Origin: Takakia lepidozioides
Lineage: Eukaryota; Streptophyta; Takakiopsida; Takakiales; Takakiaceae
Assembly (NCBI GenBank): GCA_030704615.1
Contig: CM060732.1
Coordinates: 19,158,001 to 19,222,000 of the forward strand
DNA: 64,000 bases
Reading direction: 5' to 3'
The translations under genes were made by a program, and so were the position numbers. The notes below the pieces were generated by a model. That model was not told where the DNA came from. It was given only the letters and a program-made list of their open reading frames with translations, and searched no databases. Of this stretch, positions 1 to 9,812 are shown in pieces (position 1 is the stretch's first letter; every line of letters begins with the position of its first letter).

Positions 1-676
1 TAGTTGCACTACTTCCCACACTCCCTGTCCCCCCAGAGCCTGATCCAGGCTGCCCGCCTGATCCCCCTGAGCCGACACCTTCGTTGGCCTGTGATCCAAG
101 TGCTCCACTTGATCCAGGTCCAACGGGTTGGGATGTCCTGGTTGTAGTCTCAACCTCAGCTGTTGGGTCTATTTCTTCATACTCTTCCTCTTCCAATTTC
201 TTCTCTCTGTTTTCATCCTCCAAGTTCTGTCCTTGGGTTTCTTCTTCACTCATGTAACTCAACTGCAATGGTGTTGGAGAGTCTGAACTCTCCGTTGGCT
301 CTGCCACATCCTCTCCTCCTTCTTCATCTTCCGTTTCAGAAACTGGAGTTCCTGCTTTTAGTGTTCCATGCCAACTCTTATCAAAGATTTCTGTCAAATC
401 TTTTATCCAGGGATGTACCTCAGATCTTTCACCTCGTGGTTGATCTTCTTCCAGTACCAATTCCCTTAATCTTTCTTGCAAAGAAAAAGAAGGAGTGGCA
501 TCCAACTCTAGTTCTTCCGGTATGGGTGATGTACTCTCTGATCTTAATGGTGTGAGAGGTCCAGATGATTCCCCTATGTCTATTCCTCTCTCCCAAAGAT
601 ATGGATAATTAGCTTTCAGATAACTTTCTCTTTTTGCTGAATATCTCTGGAGTCTAGCTTCTCTTTCATCACTCAT
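1..676 (-). CDS. Partial unknown acidic ORF, open at left window edge
   Basis: Reading leftwards from an ATG at 674-676 the frame stays open for about 225 codons to base 1, so the gene continues outside the window. The start MSDEREARLQRYSAKRESYL is basic and aromatic. It is followed by a Pro/Ser/Glu-rich acidic part (including EEEEYEEIDP), then a Gly/Ser-rich tail near bases 1-110. The ATG lies about 20 bases after the stop of the upstream minus-strand ORF, which gives a compact, possibly polycistronic arrangement. No domain is recognised. Such tandem compact ORFs occur in retroelements and pararetrovirus-like insertions, but nothing here proves either. The product could also be a disordered host protein exon. 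Confidence 0.45.
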   Translation of the reverse strand, partial: MSDEREARLQRYSAKRESYLKANYPYLWERGIDIGESSGPLTPLRSESTSPIPEELELDATPSFSLQERLRELVLEEDQPRGERSEVHPWIKDLTEIFDKSWHGTLKAGTPVSETEDEEGGEDVAEPTESSDSPTPLQLSYMSEEETQGQNLEDENREKKLEEEEYEEIDPTAEVETTTRTSQPVGPGSSGALGSQANEGVGSGGSGGQPGSGSGGTGSVGSSAT

Positions 677-696
677 GTCCCATGTCTTTCATTTCT

Positions 697-1293
697 TTAA
701 TGTGGCAATAACCAAAACTCTCTTCTATAGTATCTCTCGTATATGCCTGGGTTTCTTTCAAGCTTCCATGCACCCTTGGCTATACTAGAAGTCTCCGTTA
801 CCATATAACCATATGGCAAACAAGTCTGGAAAGCTGTTCTTGGTGTGAGTTTGATCCACAGAATATCCTTTGGAATCCAATTCTTTACCAGTACAAGCTC
901 TTCATGCATATGAGTATAAACATTCACCTTACTTTCCTCCCAGCCTTCAAACTCTACTCGCTTAATGGATAGCAATGCTATCACATAAACCAGTGTTGGT
1001 AAACAACGTGCTCTTCCTCTACAGGCCACCTGATAAATCTTTATCATCCCTTTCTCCAGACCCCACTCAGGCTCAGCATCATGCACTCTCTTAAGAATGT
1101 TTTATTTACAACCGTCTGGCAATTCCAAGAACCTCTGAAAGGATTGTTTAGACAATCTTTCCTTCTCAGTTTCATAGGGAATTTGATTCACATCAAATTC
1201 TTTAATTCTCCAACCACCATGATCCCACCAGATGCCTGTCACATCTAGCTGTTCATGACCCAGTTCCCCAGTATGGTCGCGGACGGCTTTTAC
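697..1293 (-). pseudogene. Unknown ORF broken by one stop
   Basis: The minus frame is open from about 1293 to 697 except for a TAA at 1102-1104. The intact downstream part begins with an ATG at 1086 and has 129 codons. The translation is rich in Trp, Tyr and charged residues, with segments such as FEGWEESKVNVYTH, KNWIPKDILWIKL and ERNPGIYERYYRREF, and looks like a folded globular protein rather than random sequence. Its upstream boundary is an in-frame TGA at 1294-1296. It lies directly upstream of the acidic ORF that runs off the window. I do not recognise the family. The single nonsense codon suggests recent inactivation, or an intron or sequencing error. Confidence 0.4.
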
Positions 1294-1299
1294 TCACCC

Positions 1300-1870
1300 A
1301 TCCCTTCGCTATCCGAGGTGGAAACTCCAAGATAGAAGAGTTGGATATCTCTAAGCACTCAGCCTGCCCAGAACAATCAGTCATGACCTGCAGCTAGTGA
1401 ATCATGGTTGTGCTTCCTATTTGTATTCCTTCTTGCCTTCATGTTATCAATTTACCCTTCCGTGTATACTGAAGCATCAGATTGCTTCAGTATCTACTAA
1501 GTTCCACTTAATCATGCATTCATTCCACAGTTTCACTCATGTCTCTCTACACAGTGTGATTGTATCGAATAAGTAGCAGATTGTGATTTATCAAGTATCA
1601 GGCCAATGCCATGGTGACTCTAATCTGCCCTACAGTATCACTACAGCTTTGCATGTACACGCATCTACTGTTCATCTCCCGTTCTTGCTCTCCGCCTGAT
1701 CTCCTCTCATGCATGACCAAGAACCCCTTCCCGTGAAGTGCCCCCTTCCTGTTGCCGCTCTCCTTAATCTATCCCCAAGCTGTTCTAACCACCTAACTAA
1801 CTAACCGTCACCCTGAAATAACACGTTTCCCCTGCAGATGTCATTCCCTGTCAATGATAACTGTTCCCCA
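1300..1870. other. Unassigned spacer
   Basis: No reading frame of note, no repeat and no RNA gene was recognised here. The sequence is of ordinary composition and separates the minus-strand ORF pair from the minisatellite. Confidence 0.4.
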
Positions 1871-1872
1871 TA

Positions 1873-2136
1873 TACTGTGACAGGCTGTGTCAATCTATGC
1901 CGAGCTGTGACTGGCTGTGTAAAGCTGTGTCAGGTTGTGACTGGCTGTGTCGGGCTGTGTCGGGCTGTGCAAAGCTGTGGCGGCTGTGACTGGCTGTGAC
2001 GGGCTGTGTCGGGCTGTGCGAAGCTGTGGCGGCTGTGACTGGCTGTGACGGGCTGTGTGAAGCTGTGCGAAGCTGTGCGAAACTATGGCGGGCTGTGACT
2101 GGCTGTGTGAAGTTGTGTCGGGCTGTGTAACCCCCC
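1873..2136. repeat. GGCTGTGNNN minisatellite
   Basis: About 25 head-to-tail copies of a 10-11 base unit of the form (g/a)(g/a)gctgtg(n)(n)(n), for example ggctgtgact, ggctgtgtcg and aagctgtgcg. There are no interspersed unique bases. The minus strand reads as a Ser/Gln/Thr/His-rich low-complexity peptide, which is a product of the repeat and not evidence of a gene. Confidence 0.9.
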
Positions 2137-2281
2137 TAAAGCCTGCTGCTGCCACCCCTAATGCCTTTGTTGGTCTCAGTCTGCGCAAAAATTAAGGGTA
2201 CCCCACAGAACCCGTAAAAGCGTCTAAGTCCCCAAGCAGCCCTCTAACGGGTCGGAATTTCTCTGTATTATTCACGATAAG

Positions 2282-3883
2282 ATGGACCATTCAAAGACTA
2301 CGTTGCCAAGGTTACAGATAACAAACAAGATGATATCTAGTCTAGGGCAACTGCCGATATCACTGACAGGCATGGTGACCCACGGACATGGTGATGGTGC
2401 CTATGCTCAGTTCTCCAACGAATTCTGGTCGAATGATCCCAACTTTACGATCGGCTCGTTGGCTCGTTATCTTCGACAACTTGAGAAAGTACCTTGCCGT
2501 GAAACATGAAATTTTTTCGATTCACCGATGCAAAACTCCTTTTCTGAAACACTGATGAGGGGAAAATCGAGGTGTGAAAGAGCTCTTAAGCCCTTTACTG
2601 TTGAAGGGCAAGATGGACCAAACCCACCACCACGTGGACCAAAGCCACTACCATGTCGACTCTATCTACAAATGGACAAATGTGTAAATGACAACAAGAA
2701 TCAATGGATGTTGGCATTTTTGTCGCTTCTGACATTGATAGGGGTTTTTGAAGAGATCCAACTTGGATTCTTGATGGTAGGTCATACCCATGAGGACATT
2801 GATGCATACTTTAGTTATCTCTCAAAGAAGCTGAAACAGAAAAATACCTATATCATGGCAGATCTCATGCGTCTGTTTATGGAGTCTCAAAAGCTCTAAT
2901 TCATTCAAGAAGTATGTGGACGGGTATATAATTGACGGGAACGACCGGCTGATCGAACAAACAGACATGCATATTTTTCAATTTTATGTTGATGGTGAGG
3001 GATGGCCAGTGATGAAATACAAGAAATCGGGTACGACGCCGACTGGCTTCCAAAAGAGGGTGCTGTGAGAATGTGGAAGGTGGCGGAGGACGGGAGGTCT
3101 CCCCTTCTCCCAAAGGGGAACCCAAACCCTGTTCCGCTTAAGCCTATTTGGGAAGGTAAGAGTGAAGGGGAGTCTCGTGAGAAAAATGTCCAGATTCTGA
3201 ATGGTATATCTAAGTATCATGAATTTTGGAAACGTGGAATGGAGCTGGAGAGCAACTATGGAGCCATCATGAAGAACTTTGATGAATACTGGAAGGATAT
3301 TCTAGTGGAACTTGACAAACCTTTGCCACCTCCCCAATGACAAGCTTCACGAAGGGTTCTCTCCTTCGACCTGTTGGAAGGAAAATCATGAAAGAGATGG
3401 GATTAGGGTTGAAAATGATGAAGAGGAAGAGGATGTGAATCAGATGGATCCATATTGTGGACCAAGGAGCCAAAAGCCTAAAGAGCCAATGAACCCCTAC
3501 AATGACGTTGAGGTTGGAAATTTCGTTCTTGTTCAGCCAACAGACACTGAGACATATCCAGTCTGGATGGGTGTGGCAATTTTAGAGGTCGTTCGGGACA
3601 AGTCGAGTCCTCAGTATCGCAAAGTCCATGTGGAGTGATGGAGACCTAAAGGTAATACAACCGACGATGTGGAGAGATATAAAAATTGTTGGAGTAAAGT
3701 TTGGGAGTTCAACCCTTCTGATCCACCAACTTGGATTCACACGCACAACGTTTTGTGGACGATGCGTCCTCGTAAGAATACCTCCAAGTCAAGCTGCAAA
3801 TGTATTGGAAAGATGGAGGCACAGAAAGCAAAAGAAAATTTGTACGTTGCGAACGACTCAGACAAAGAGAATGAAAATGTCTA
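2282..3883 (+). pseudogene. DUF7869-like transposon-associated gene, broken
   Basis: Successive plus-strand blocks make one decayed gene. Bases 2282-2509 encode a block with TGMVTHGHGDGAYAQFSNEF and DPNFTIGSLARYLRQLEK. Bases 2528-2899 encode the diagnostic core LYLQMDKCVNDNKNQW followed by GFLMVGHTHEDIDAYFSYLS, which resembles the QMDNxxxDNKN and GHTHEDVD signatures of DUF7869 proteins as I recall them. Bases 3002-3340 and 3312-3883 carry the C-terminal part, including a basic tail. The first three blocks share a frame but are separated by stops. A frameshift occurs near 3,330 and a TGA lies at 3636-3638. Such proteins are usually multi-copy and thought to be transposon-linked; a nuclease role is inferred only. 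Family assignment is from motif memory. Confidence 0.55.
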
Positions 3884-3940
3884 GTAGTAGTCTAGTACAC
3901 TGCGAACGAGCAAGTTGAGCATGATGAAGCCCATTCTAGA

Positions 3941-4330
3941 GCCACGCGAGACCTCCCGTGGTATAATGGCCTCATGATTTAGATTTTTCGACTGCTCCAC
4001 TTTCAACCTTTCGAAAACGCAAAGTATTCCTCTACCATATTGCCATTTAGATGTTTGACAGATGAGAACGAGAGATCTCCCGTGGTGTAATAATATCCAC
4101 ATAACTAGGATTTTTTCTTCTCCTCCAGTTTCAACACGTCGGAGATGCAATGTACATATCTGATGTTAGGAAATGCATTTCAGGGTGTTGGACAGAAGAG
4201 AACAGGAGATCTCCCGTGGTGTAATAATGTCCACAGAACATAGACTTTTTTCTTCTCCTCGAGTTTCAACATTTCGGAGATGCAATGTACATGTTAGGAA
4301 ATGCATTTCAGGTGTGGATTCCTTTGTATG
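3941..4330. repeat. Tandem repeat of about 128 bp with palindromic heads
   Basis: Three related units start with agacctcccgtggt at about 3949, agatctcccgtggtg at 4071 and agatctcccgtggtg at 4205. Each continues with a tagattttt/cttctcctc/tttcaac segment and a cggagatgcaatgtacat segment. The head of each unit is a near-palindrome, acgagagatctcccgt in the second copy. The block lies immediately 3' of the DUF7869-like relic, so it may be the terminal or untranslated region of that element. Confidence 0.7.
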
Positions 4331-5177
4331 CTAGTCGGAGATTCTTGGACATAATTTCTAAGTGCATTTCTAGAGTATGTGAGTACTACTAGGATTTGTA
4401 TGGCCTGGACGATATTAAGTTGATAATGTGTTAACTGCTTCATCCTGCGGCTGAAATTGAGTACACAGTGGAACTAGTGGGCCGCTGGGATTCCCGCCTG
4501 TCGGACTTCCCCCGAAGGTCATCTCAGCCTCCGGACATCGGCCATACATCGGGGAGCCTTCTAGGGCGCCAGAATCCCCTGCGTCCCAGCGGTTCCATAT
4601 TACGTAGTGCACATGAGATCTCCGGTTCATCAATGACCACAATGTGATTTGTGAACATGATATTAATTTTTTCTACTCCTATCTCAATTATATTTCAAAA
4701 TCAAAGCTGAATATCTTTAGCCAATTTCTTGAGGTGTAGCACTTGCATTGATTGCTAATATATGATCTGGTTTCGTGGATTTTACTCGTTTCATGCACAA
4801 AGTGCACGGGAGATCTCCCTTACTCAATTGCCTTAGGATTATCGAATGTTGTTTTTTCAATAATAATTCCCAAAAGTTGAACTTTATTGTATTCAAAAAT
4901 TGATTTTAATTTATTTTTATTTTTATTTTTATAATCATTTTCTGCTATTTATGAAAAGTCCAGATTTCATGTTTTAGTCCAGATTTAGTTAAAACCCAGT
5001 TTTAGGCTTGAATCTAGTTTGGATAATGTGAGAGTGCACATGTTTTCTAGCTTCAAGGCCTGGCATCTGGGTGCACTTATGCAAGAGACAGGCATAAGTA
5101 TGTGAATCTGCAGAAAAGCCTCATTCGCTCAACATCTGTAGAGCCTTTTGCAATGGCCCTGCCTCAAATACTGGATT
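4331..5177. other. AT-rich spacer with one inverted repeat
   Basis: No gene is recognised. A 9-bp inverted repeat (ccgctggga at 4482-4490, tcccagcgg at 4584-4592) brackets a GC-rich 90-base loop. A further copy of the dispersed palindrome, gcacgggagatctccct, lies at 4804-4820. The stretch from 4840 to 5000 is very AT-rich. Confidence 0.45.
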
Positions 5178-5660
5178 TCATGAAACCTTGGCACTTTGCA
5201 AAATTCTAGGGAGCAGAGCTTTTATGATTTTTTGGCGTTGTAAACATAGTGTCCTCACATGCCCAGAAGTGCCAGAGGTATGGCCCAGGAAAACGAAAGG
5301 GGTTATGTCCCTTTTGCAGTTATGCTGAGCATATTCAGCAATCATGGTGCTCCATGAGATCACGTCTATGTGAGTCATAGTGTCAAGCACTGGTCGGGCA
5401 TCCTTGATACACCCACATTTGGCATACATGCCATCAAGGGCCATTCTTGATGACAGCAGCATGGTCCTCTTTGCCCATTTCCAGGACTTGGGATCTGCCA
5501 CATGCATTGAGAATGAAACTGAGCGTGAGCTTGTCCAGCCTGACCCCTGCCAGCATCATTTGCTCATAGATCTCAAAAGCCTCCCTGTCACACTCACATT
5601 GAGCATATCCTGCAATCATGGTGTTCCAGGAAGCCACATCTTGTTGCACCATATTGTGAA
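5178..5660 (-). pseudogene. PPR (PLS-type) gene fragment
   Basis: On the minus strand bases 5652-5434 encode a canonical PLS-type PPR stretch: QQDVASWNTMIAGYAQ, then an EAFEIYEQMMLAGVRLDKLT segment, then FILNACGRSQVLEMGKEDHA. A shifted frame at 5507-5178 continues with GMYAKCGCIKDARPVLDTM, IDVISWSTMIAEYAQ and ends in unrelated sequence. PPR proteins of this class bind organellar RNA, often for C-to-U editing. Here the frame is broken, there is no transit peptide and the repeat tract is far shorter than a functional protein, so this is a relic. It abuts the hairpin array that starts near 5,700. Confidence 0.75.
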
Positions 5661-5689
5661 ACCCTAGTTATCATTCGTGACGTGACGTG

Positions 5690-6655
5690 GCGCTGACACG
5701 TCGGCCGTCACATCACGTCGAATCCGGACGTTTATCCATGTAATTTTTTTTTATATTTGATTTTTACGATTTATTTCTACCCTTTCTAATGACATGGCAG
5801 CTACGGTATAAAACAGACGTGGCCAATTATTAATATTTATTAATTCTTTAAAAAAAATACGTCCAACTATATTGACGGTCGCATATAATTTATTATTTTT
5901 AAAATGAAGCGACAGCCCAAATTGGCGATCGTTTGTAATTTAATATTTTGTTAAATTAAGCGACCACCTATATTGGCGGTCGCCGATAATTTATTAATTT
6001 TTAAATGAAACGACCGCCCATATTGGCTTGTACTTTATTATATTTTAAAATAAGCGACCACCTATATTGGCGGTCGGTTGAAGTTTATTATGTTTTAAAT
6101 GAAGCGACCGCCCATGTTGGTGGTCGCTCGTATTATATTATATTATATTATTATATCTTTAATATATTTTGTAAAAATACAGCGACCGCCATTTAGCAGC
6201 AGTCTCTTATTTTTATTTTTAATTTTAAATAAAGCGACCACCGTTTGGCGGTCGCTTCTTTAGTAAATTTTTGAAAAATGCAGCGACCACCATTTGGCGG
6301 CCGTTGCTATTTTTGTTAATAAACAATACAGCGACCGCCATTTGGCGGCGGTCGCTTGATTTGATTTTGATTCTTAAATTAAGCGACTGTCGTTTGGCGG
6401 TCGCTTACTTAATATATTTTTAAAAATGAAGCGACCGCCATTTAGAGGCGGTCGCTTATTTTTATTTTGAATCTTGAATTAAGCGACCGCCAGTCGGCGG
6501 TCACTTATTTAATATATTTAAAAAAAATACAGCGACCGCCATGTGGCGGTCGCTCTTCTTGTTTTCATAAATATAGCGACCACCATGCGGCAGTCGCGTG
6601 TTTTTTATTTTTTGGAAATCCAGGGACTCGCCGTGTGGCGGATTTTTTTTTTTAA
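5690..6655. repeat. Array of about 15 hairpin units with about 50-bp period
   Basis: Units of the form gcgaccgccatttggcggtc recur near 5910, 5952, 6009, 6052, 6103, 6181, 6232, 6281, 6331, 6380, 6430, 6481, 6531, 6575 and 6622. Each is an imperfect palindrome with a GCGACCGCC arm, a loop of 3-6 bases and a GGCGGTCGC arm. Units are separated by 20-30 bases of A/T-rich linker such as tatttttattttgaatctt. Before the array (5690-5740) lies a GC-rich stretch with cgtgacgtgacgtgg. Dense short inverted units like these are typical of subterminal regions of plant CACTA-type elements, but no CACTA terminus was found beside this one. Confidence 0.9.
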
Positions 6656-6714
6656 ATTTTAAATCATGAAGTGGCGAGGTGCCACGAGTCAGGAAAAACG
6701 AAACAAATGGGAGG

Positions 6715-6800
6715 GGGGGGGAGGTGGTTTTGAACCCTTGACCTCTCCCATGTGGGTGCGCGTGGCGAGGTGCGACTGGCCAGTTGCGCCACGCTGACAC
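6715..6800 (-). repeat. tRNA-related SINE-like unit
   Basis: The reverse complement of 6725-6791 contains an A-box-like TGGCGCAACTGG and, about 29 bases later, a B-box-like GGGTTCAAAACC, the internal RNA polymerase III promoter of tRNAs and tRNA-derived SINEs. The cloverleaf is not complete, so this is a tRNA-derived remnant and not a functional tRNA. G-runs flank it at 6713-6721 and 6853-6861. Confidence 0.5.
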
Positions 6801-7212
6801 GTGGCGAAGCGCCACTAGCCTGTCGCGCCTTTTCAAGCATAATGTCATTTTGGGGGGGGGGCTGCTGGGTGCCTATGTAAACCATTTCCCCCTCTTTTTC
6901 TGATCATTTTTGCCCCTCTCGTGGTGCGGTTCCTTGGCATCCTGTAGTCCTTTCGGACTTCGTTGCTTGGCACTGCCAACAGGAGGTACAAAGGTGATTA
7001 TTTGGGAGGGGGGGGGGGGGGGGGGGAGTTTTGTCAGTTTTGTATCGGTCTGTCCCACACCCTTGTTCACGGTTTAATCATCGTATCACCATTTTGCCGT
7101 TTTCGGATCTCCGGCGACCTGTTTTTTTGCAGAAACTACGAAGACACCATCCACACGTGTCCATTGTCGTTTTCTGAGGTTTTGTCCTCTGTAGTGGGCA
7201 AAGGTTTATACA

Positions 7213-8672
7213 ATGTCGGGGGTTGTGAATTCAAGTTCTGGGGCGGGGTCGTCTGGGGGTCGGAGGAAGAGAAAACGTGCCCACGAGCGGGATAGCCAGG
7301 TCAACAAGACAGACTATCCGGGACCGGATGCCTTGGATAGGGTGAAAGAAGTGGTGGTGGATTATTTCGAAAGTAGGGACATGATGAGGCTGGAGAGTGC
7401 TTATGCCAGGCATGGATGGGAGGGGTTTCAGATTTTCCAGCAGAATATGGAGTGAAAAATAACAAACGCTTTGGCTGGGGTTAAGTGGACGGCGAACAAG
7501 CCGAAGTTCAATCGGTGGATCCAAAGCAGGGCGAAAGACGCCACGTGGAATTTAAGGCAGCTAATGAAGACATGCAAGGGTAGAACAATCGAGGGTCGAG
7601 TGCCCTCCGCTGAAGCTGAGTTAATGCGGCGTGTCGAGTATTGGGCTTGCTTGGCAAATCAGAATTCACATCACCGGACTAGGGTTGTCCCTTGGATGGG
7701 GGGGTCATCGGGCGGGGGAGGCACAACTGGTCTTTATTATCTGAACTCTAGTGCGAAGGTGGTAGAGATTGGCCCTTACAAAGAAGGAGGGTATGCTAAG
7801 ATCTGTCAGTGTAGGATTGTTGGCAATTCTAGAATACCGGAGCGTTGGGAGCTAGCGGGAAAAAACCCAAGTCCAAAAATTCAGTAAAGGCGTTGAGACA
7901 ACATAACGACGAGTGTTTGACAGTGAAGTTCCAGCATCCGGGTGTTATCTCATATTTTGCTATGAATGCACGTGAGATAGAGGGTTACACTCGCTGGTGG
8001 AATAGGGGGACAATACGCGACATAATGAACCTTGATAGAAAATGGGGCAACGATTCGGACAACAGGGTGATTTTGGAACGAAGGGGAACGGAAGCAGAGT
8101 TCTAGGAATGCGATCGTTTGCTTCGGTTTCCAGAAAGTGCGCAGTAAACTTGCATGGGCACTGGTGTGCATCATGGATGTTGTCCACAAGAACGGTGTCC
8201 TGCACAACGACTTGTCCCCCGACAACATCTTGTTGCATTTTCCAGATGACACCGAGGAGATCAAGATTGGGGTGTGTGATTGGGGCTTAGCCACCCCATT
8301 GGGCATACGCAAAGCCTCGCCGTACCAGTTTGAAAACCAAGACAAGCTGGACCGGGAACTCGCGAAAAGATGGTAGGTGGAAAAAGATATTGCATCGATT
8401 TCAATGCGAATGCCACCCCCCCCCCCCCCCCCAAGGACATGACGTCGGAGGCCTTTGCCATTGGGAAGATAACAGTACGAATAAATGGCGGCGCTCATTA
8501 TGATGAAAGTATGTTCGAGGACCAATTTACGGGAGGTTGTTGGCATTCAATGCTACAAAGATTGTACGACAACAAGAAGAATGAGAGAGTCACATTAGCC
8601 CATGTAGTACTTCGGTTCATGGGCAAGCCATTCAATTGGCCTGAGCCGAAAAACGTATATAAGACGGAGTAG
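7213..8672 (+). pseudogene. Decayed protein-kinase-like gene
   Basis: The frame starts at ATG 7213 with a Ser/Gly-rich then basic segment (GGRRKRKRAHERD). It meets a TGA at 7453-7455, continues in the same frame to about 7887, shifts at about 7,850 to another frame up to 8105, returns at about 8110, and shifts again at about 8,370. The part from 8110 to 8376 contains a kinase catalytic loop, HNDLSPDNILLHF, followed by IGVCDWGLAT in the position of DFG. In the canonical motif HRD the Arg is replaced by Asn, and DFG is DWG. The activation segment is followed by a 17-base C-run (8416-8432), then EAFAIGKI, resembling helix F. The frameshifts, the stop and the homopolymers indicate a pseudogene, although assembly error at the C-run is possible. 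The role is unknown. Confidence 0.65.
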
Positions 8673-8981
8673 ACCATAGTCTCGTAGATATGAGATTTGT
8701 GGCGGTACAATGGTTCTTTTATGAAGACAGAACTCAATTTTGATCGTGCATGTAATAAATAAAGTCCCATTGTAAATACTACATTGCATATGCTCGACCC
8801 TGATACCTGTCATCGCAATATAAATGGTTTGTGTATTGTCTCACTGTTTATATTTGTAATGTTCCAACGTTTTCACTAGGGTTCTGAGAAAACGACGTAT
8901 TAGTTCCATAGGAGTTAAACAACAAACGTCCCACATCTCAGTCGGATGTGCGACACTACCATGAGAGGCATAGATTGGAAA

Positions 8982-9554
8982 CTAATAGGGGCACATGCGA
9001 CCTCCGAAGTCCGAACGTTTGATACTAGGTCCAGCGAATGGTCTACTCCCAGTATCCTTTGTACTTGGTTTCCTTCTTTTTTCAGCGCCGGTTGCATTTC
9101 CGTCAGCGACAAAGACATTGTTGTACAGGGTGTTGTCGAGAAATTGCCAACTCCTCAAAACCTCTACCTCGACGTCTTCCGCATCTCTAGGAATCTTGAA
9201 ACCTAGCTGCACCGCGTATGGCATAAGATCGGAATTAATCGACATCGCATCGAGCAAAAAACCCAACACCTTCTCTCCAGATCTTGTTCTCTCTTTGATG
9301 AACACTGCGAGGCTTATCTTATCGTCCTCAACGGAGTCCTCTATTTCAAGGCTAACAACCGTGCAGAACTGAAGCGTTTTAATTTTTCCTCCAATCTGGT
9401 AATGGAAGACGGCATTCTCCGGGGCATTCAGGGACTCCACCTCTACACCCCAGAATAGAATCTCTCTGTTCAACTCATAAAATCCTTGGTGCTTTGTTTT
9501 GAATCCGGCAATAGTTTCGTAGATGAACGTTCCCGCAATTGGAGAGGACATCAC
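8982..9554 (-). CDS. Hypothetical protein, 190 aa
   Basis: An uninterrupted minus-strand frame from ATG at 9554 to the stop at 8982. It starts MMSSPIAGTFIYETIAGF, has alternating hydrophobic/polar stretches suggesting beta strands in residues 10-110 (for example KIKTLQFCTVVSLEIEDSVE), and ends in a basic Lys/Arg/Ser-rich tail (EKRRKPSTKDTGSRPF). No family is recognised. It lies downstream of, and on the same strand as, the CTD-like reading frame at 9.8-10.3 kb, and could be a later exon of the same gene, with the 9,555-9,812 gap as intron. That link is an inference; no splice sites were proven. Confidence 0.5.
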   Translation of the reverse strand: MMSSPIAGTFIYETIAGFKTKHQGFYELNREILFWGVEVESLNAPENAVFHYQIGGKIKTLQFCTVVSLEIEDSVEDDKISLAVFIKERTRSGEKVLGFLLDAMSINSDLMPYAVQLGFKIPRDAEDVEVEVLRSWQFLDNTLYNNVFVADGNATGAEKRRKPSTKDTGSRPFAGPSIKRSDFGGRMCPY

Positions 9555-9812
9555 GGCAACAGCTCCACTTGGAATGCTTTGTCTGAAAGAAATGAGTGAA
9601 ACAATGAGAAAAAAAAATCAATGACCTAGAGATGAAATTGATAAAGATCCTCAATTTATTTCAAAATATCAGATGATCTACATAAGAAGTACATTTTTGT
9701 GTAAACAGGAAGGACGGGAGGCCTCTCATCTTTGCCTACGTCTCCCCAGTTCTGAAGTCCCAAATCTAAGCCAGGCCCCAACTAGTCTATGCGCGAGTTG
9801 ACTCCTATGAAA

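Noticed and set aside
163-555. 130-codon plus-strand frame at the left edge
   Set aside because: It is antisense to the longer minus-strand frame 676-1, and its Leu/Pro/Ser-rich content is the complement of that frame's Glu/Gly-rich codons.
1895-2188. Ser/Gln/His-rich minus-strand frame
   Set aside because: It is a direct translation of the 10-11 bp minisatellite and has no other support.
7950-8546. 198-codon minus-strand frame
   Set aside because: It is antisense to the kinase-like gene and includes a poly-Gly run from the C homopolymer.
5650-8890. AACCCTAGT at 5,656 and ACTAGGGTT at 8,875 as terminal inverted repeats of an element containing the hairpin array and the kinase-like gene
   Set aside because: The match is only 9 bp, no flanking duplication is present, and AAACCCTAG-type motifs occur elsewhere in the window by themselves.
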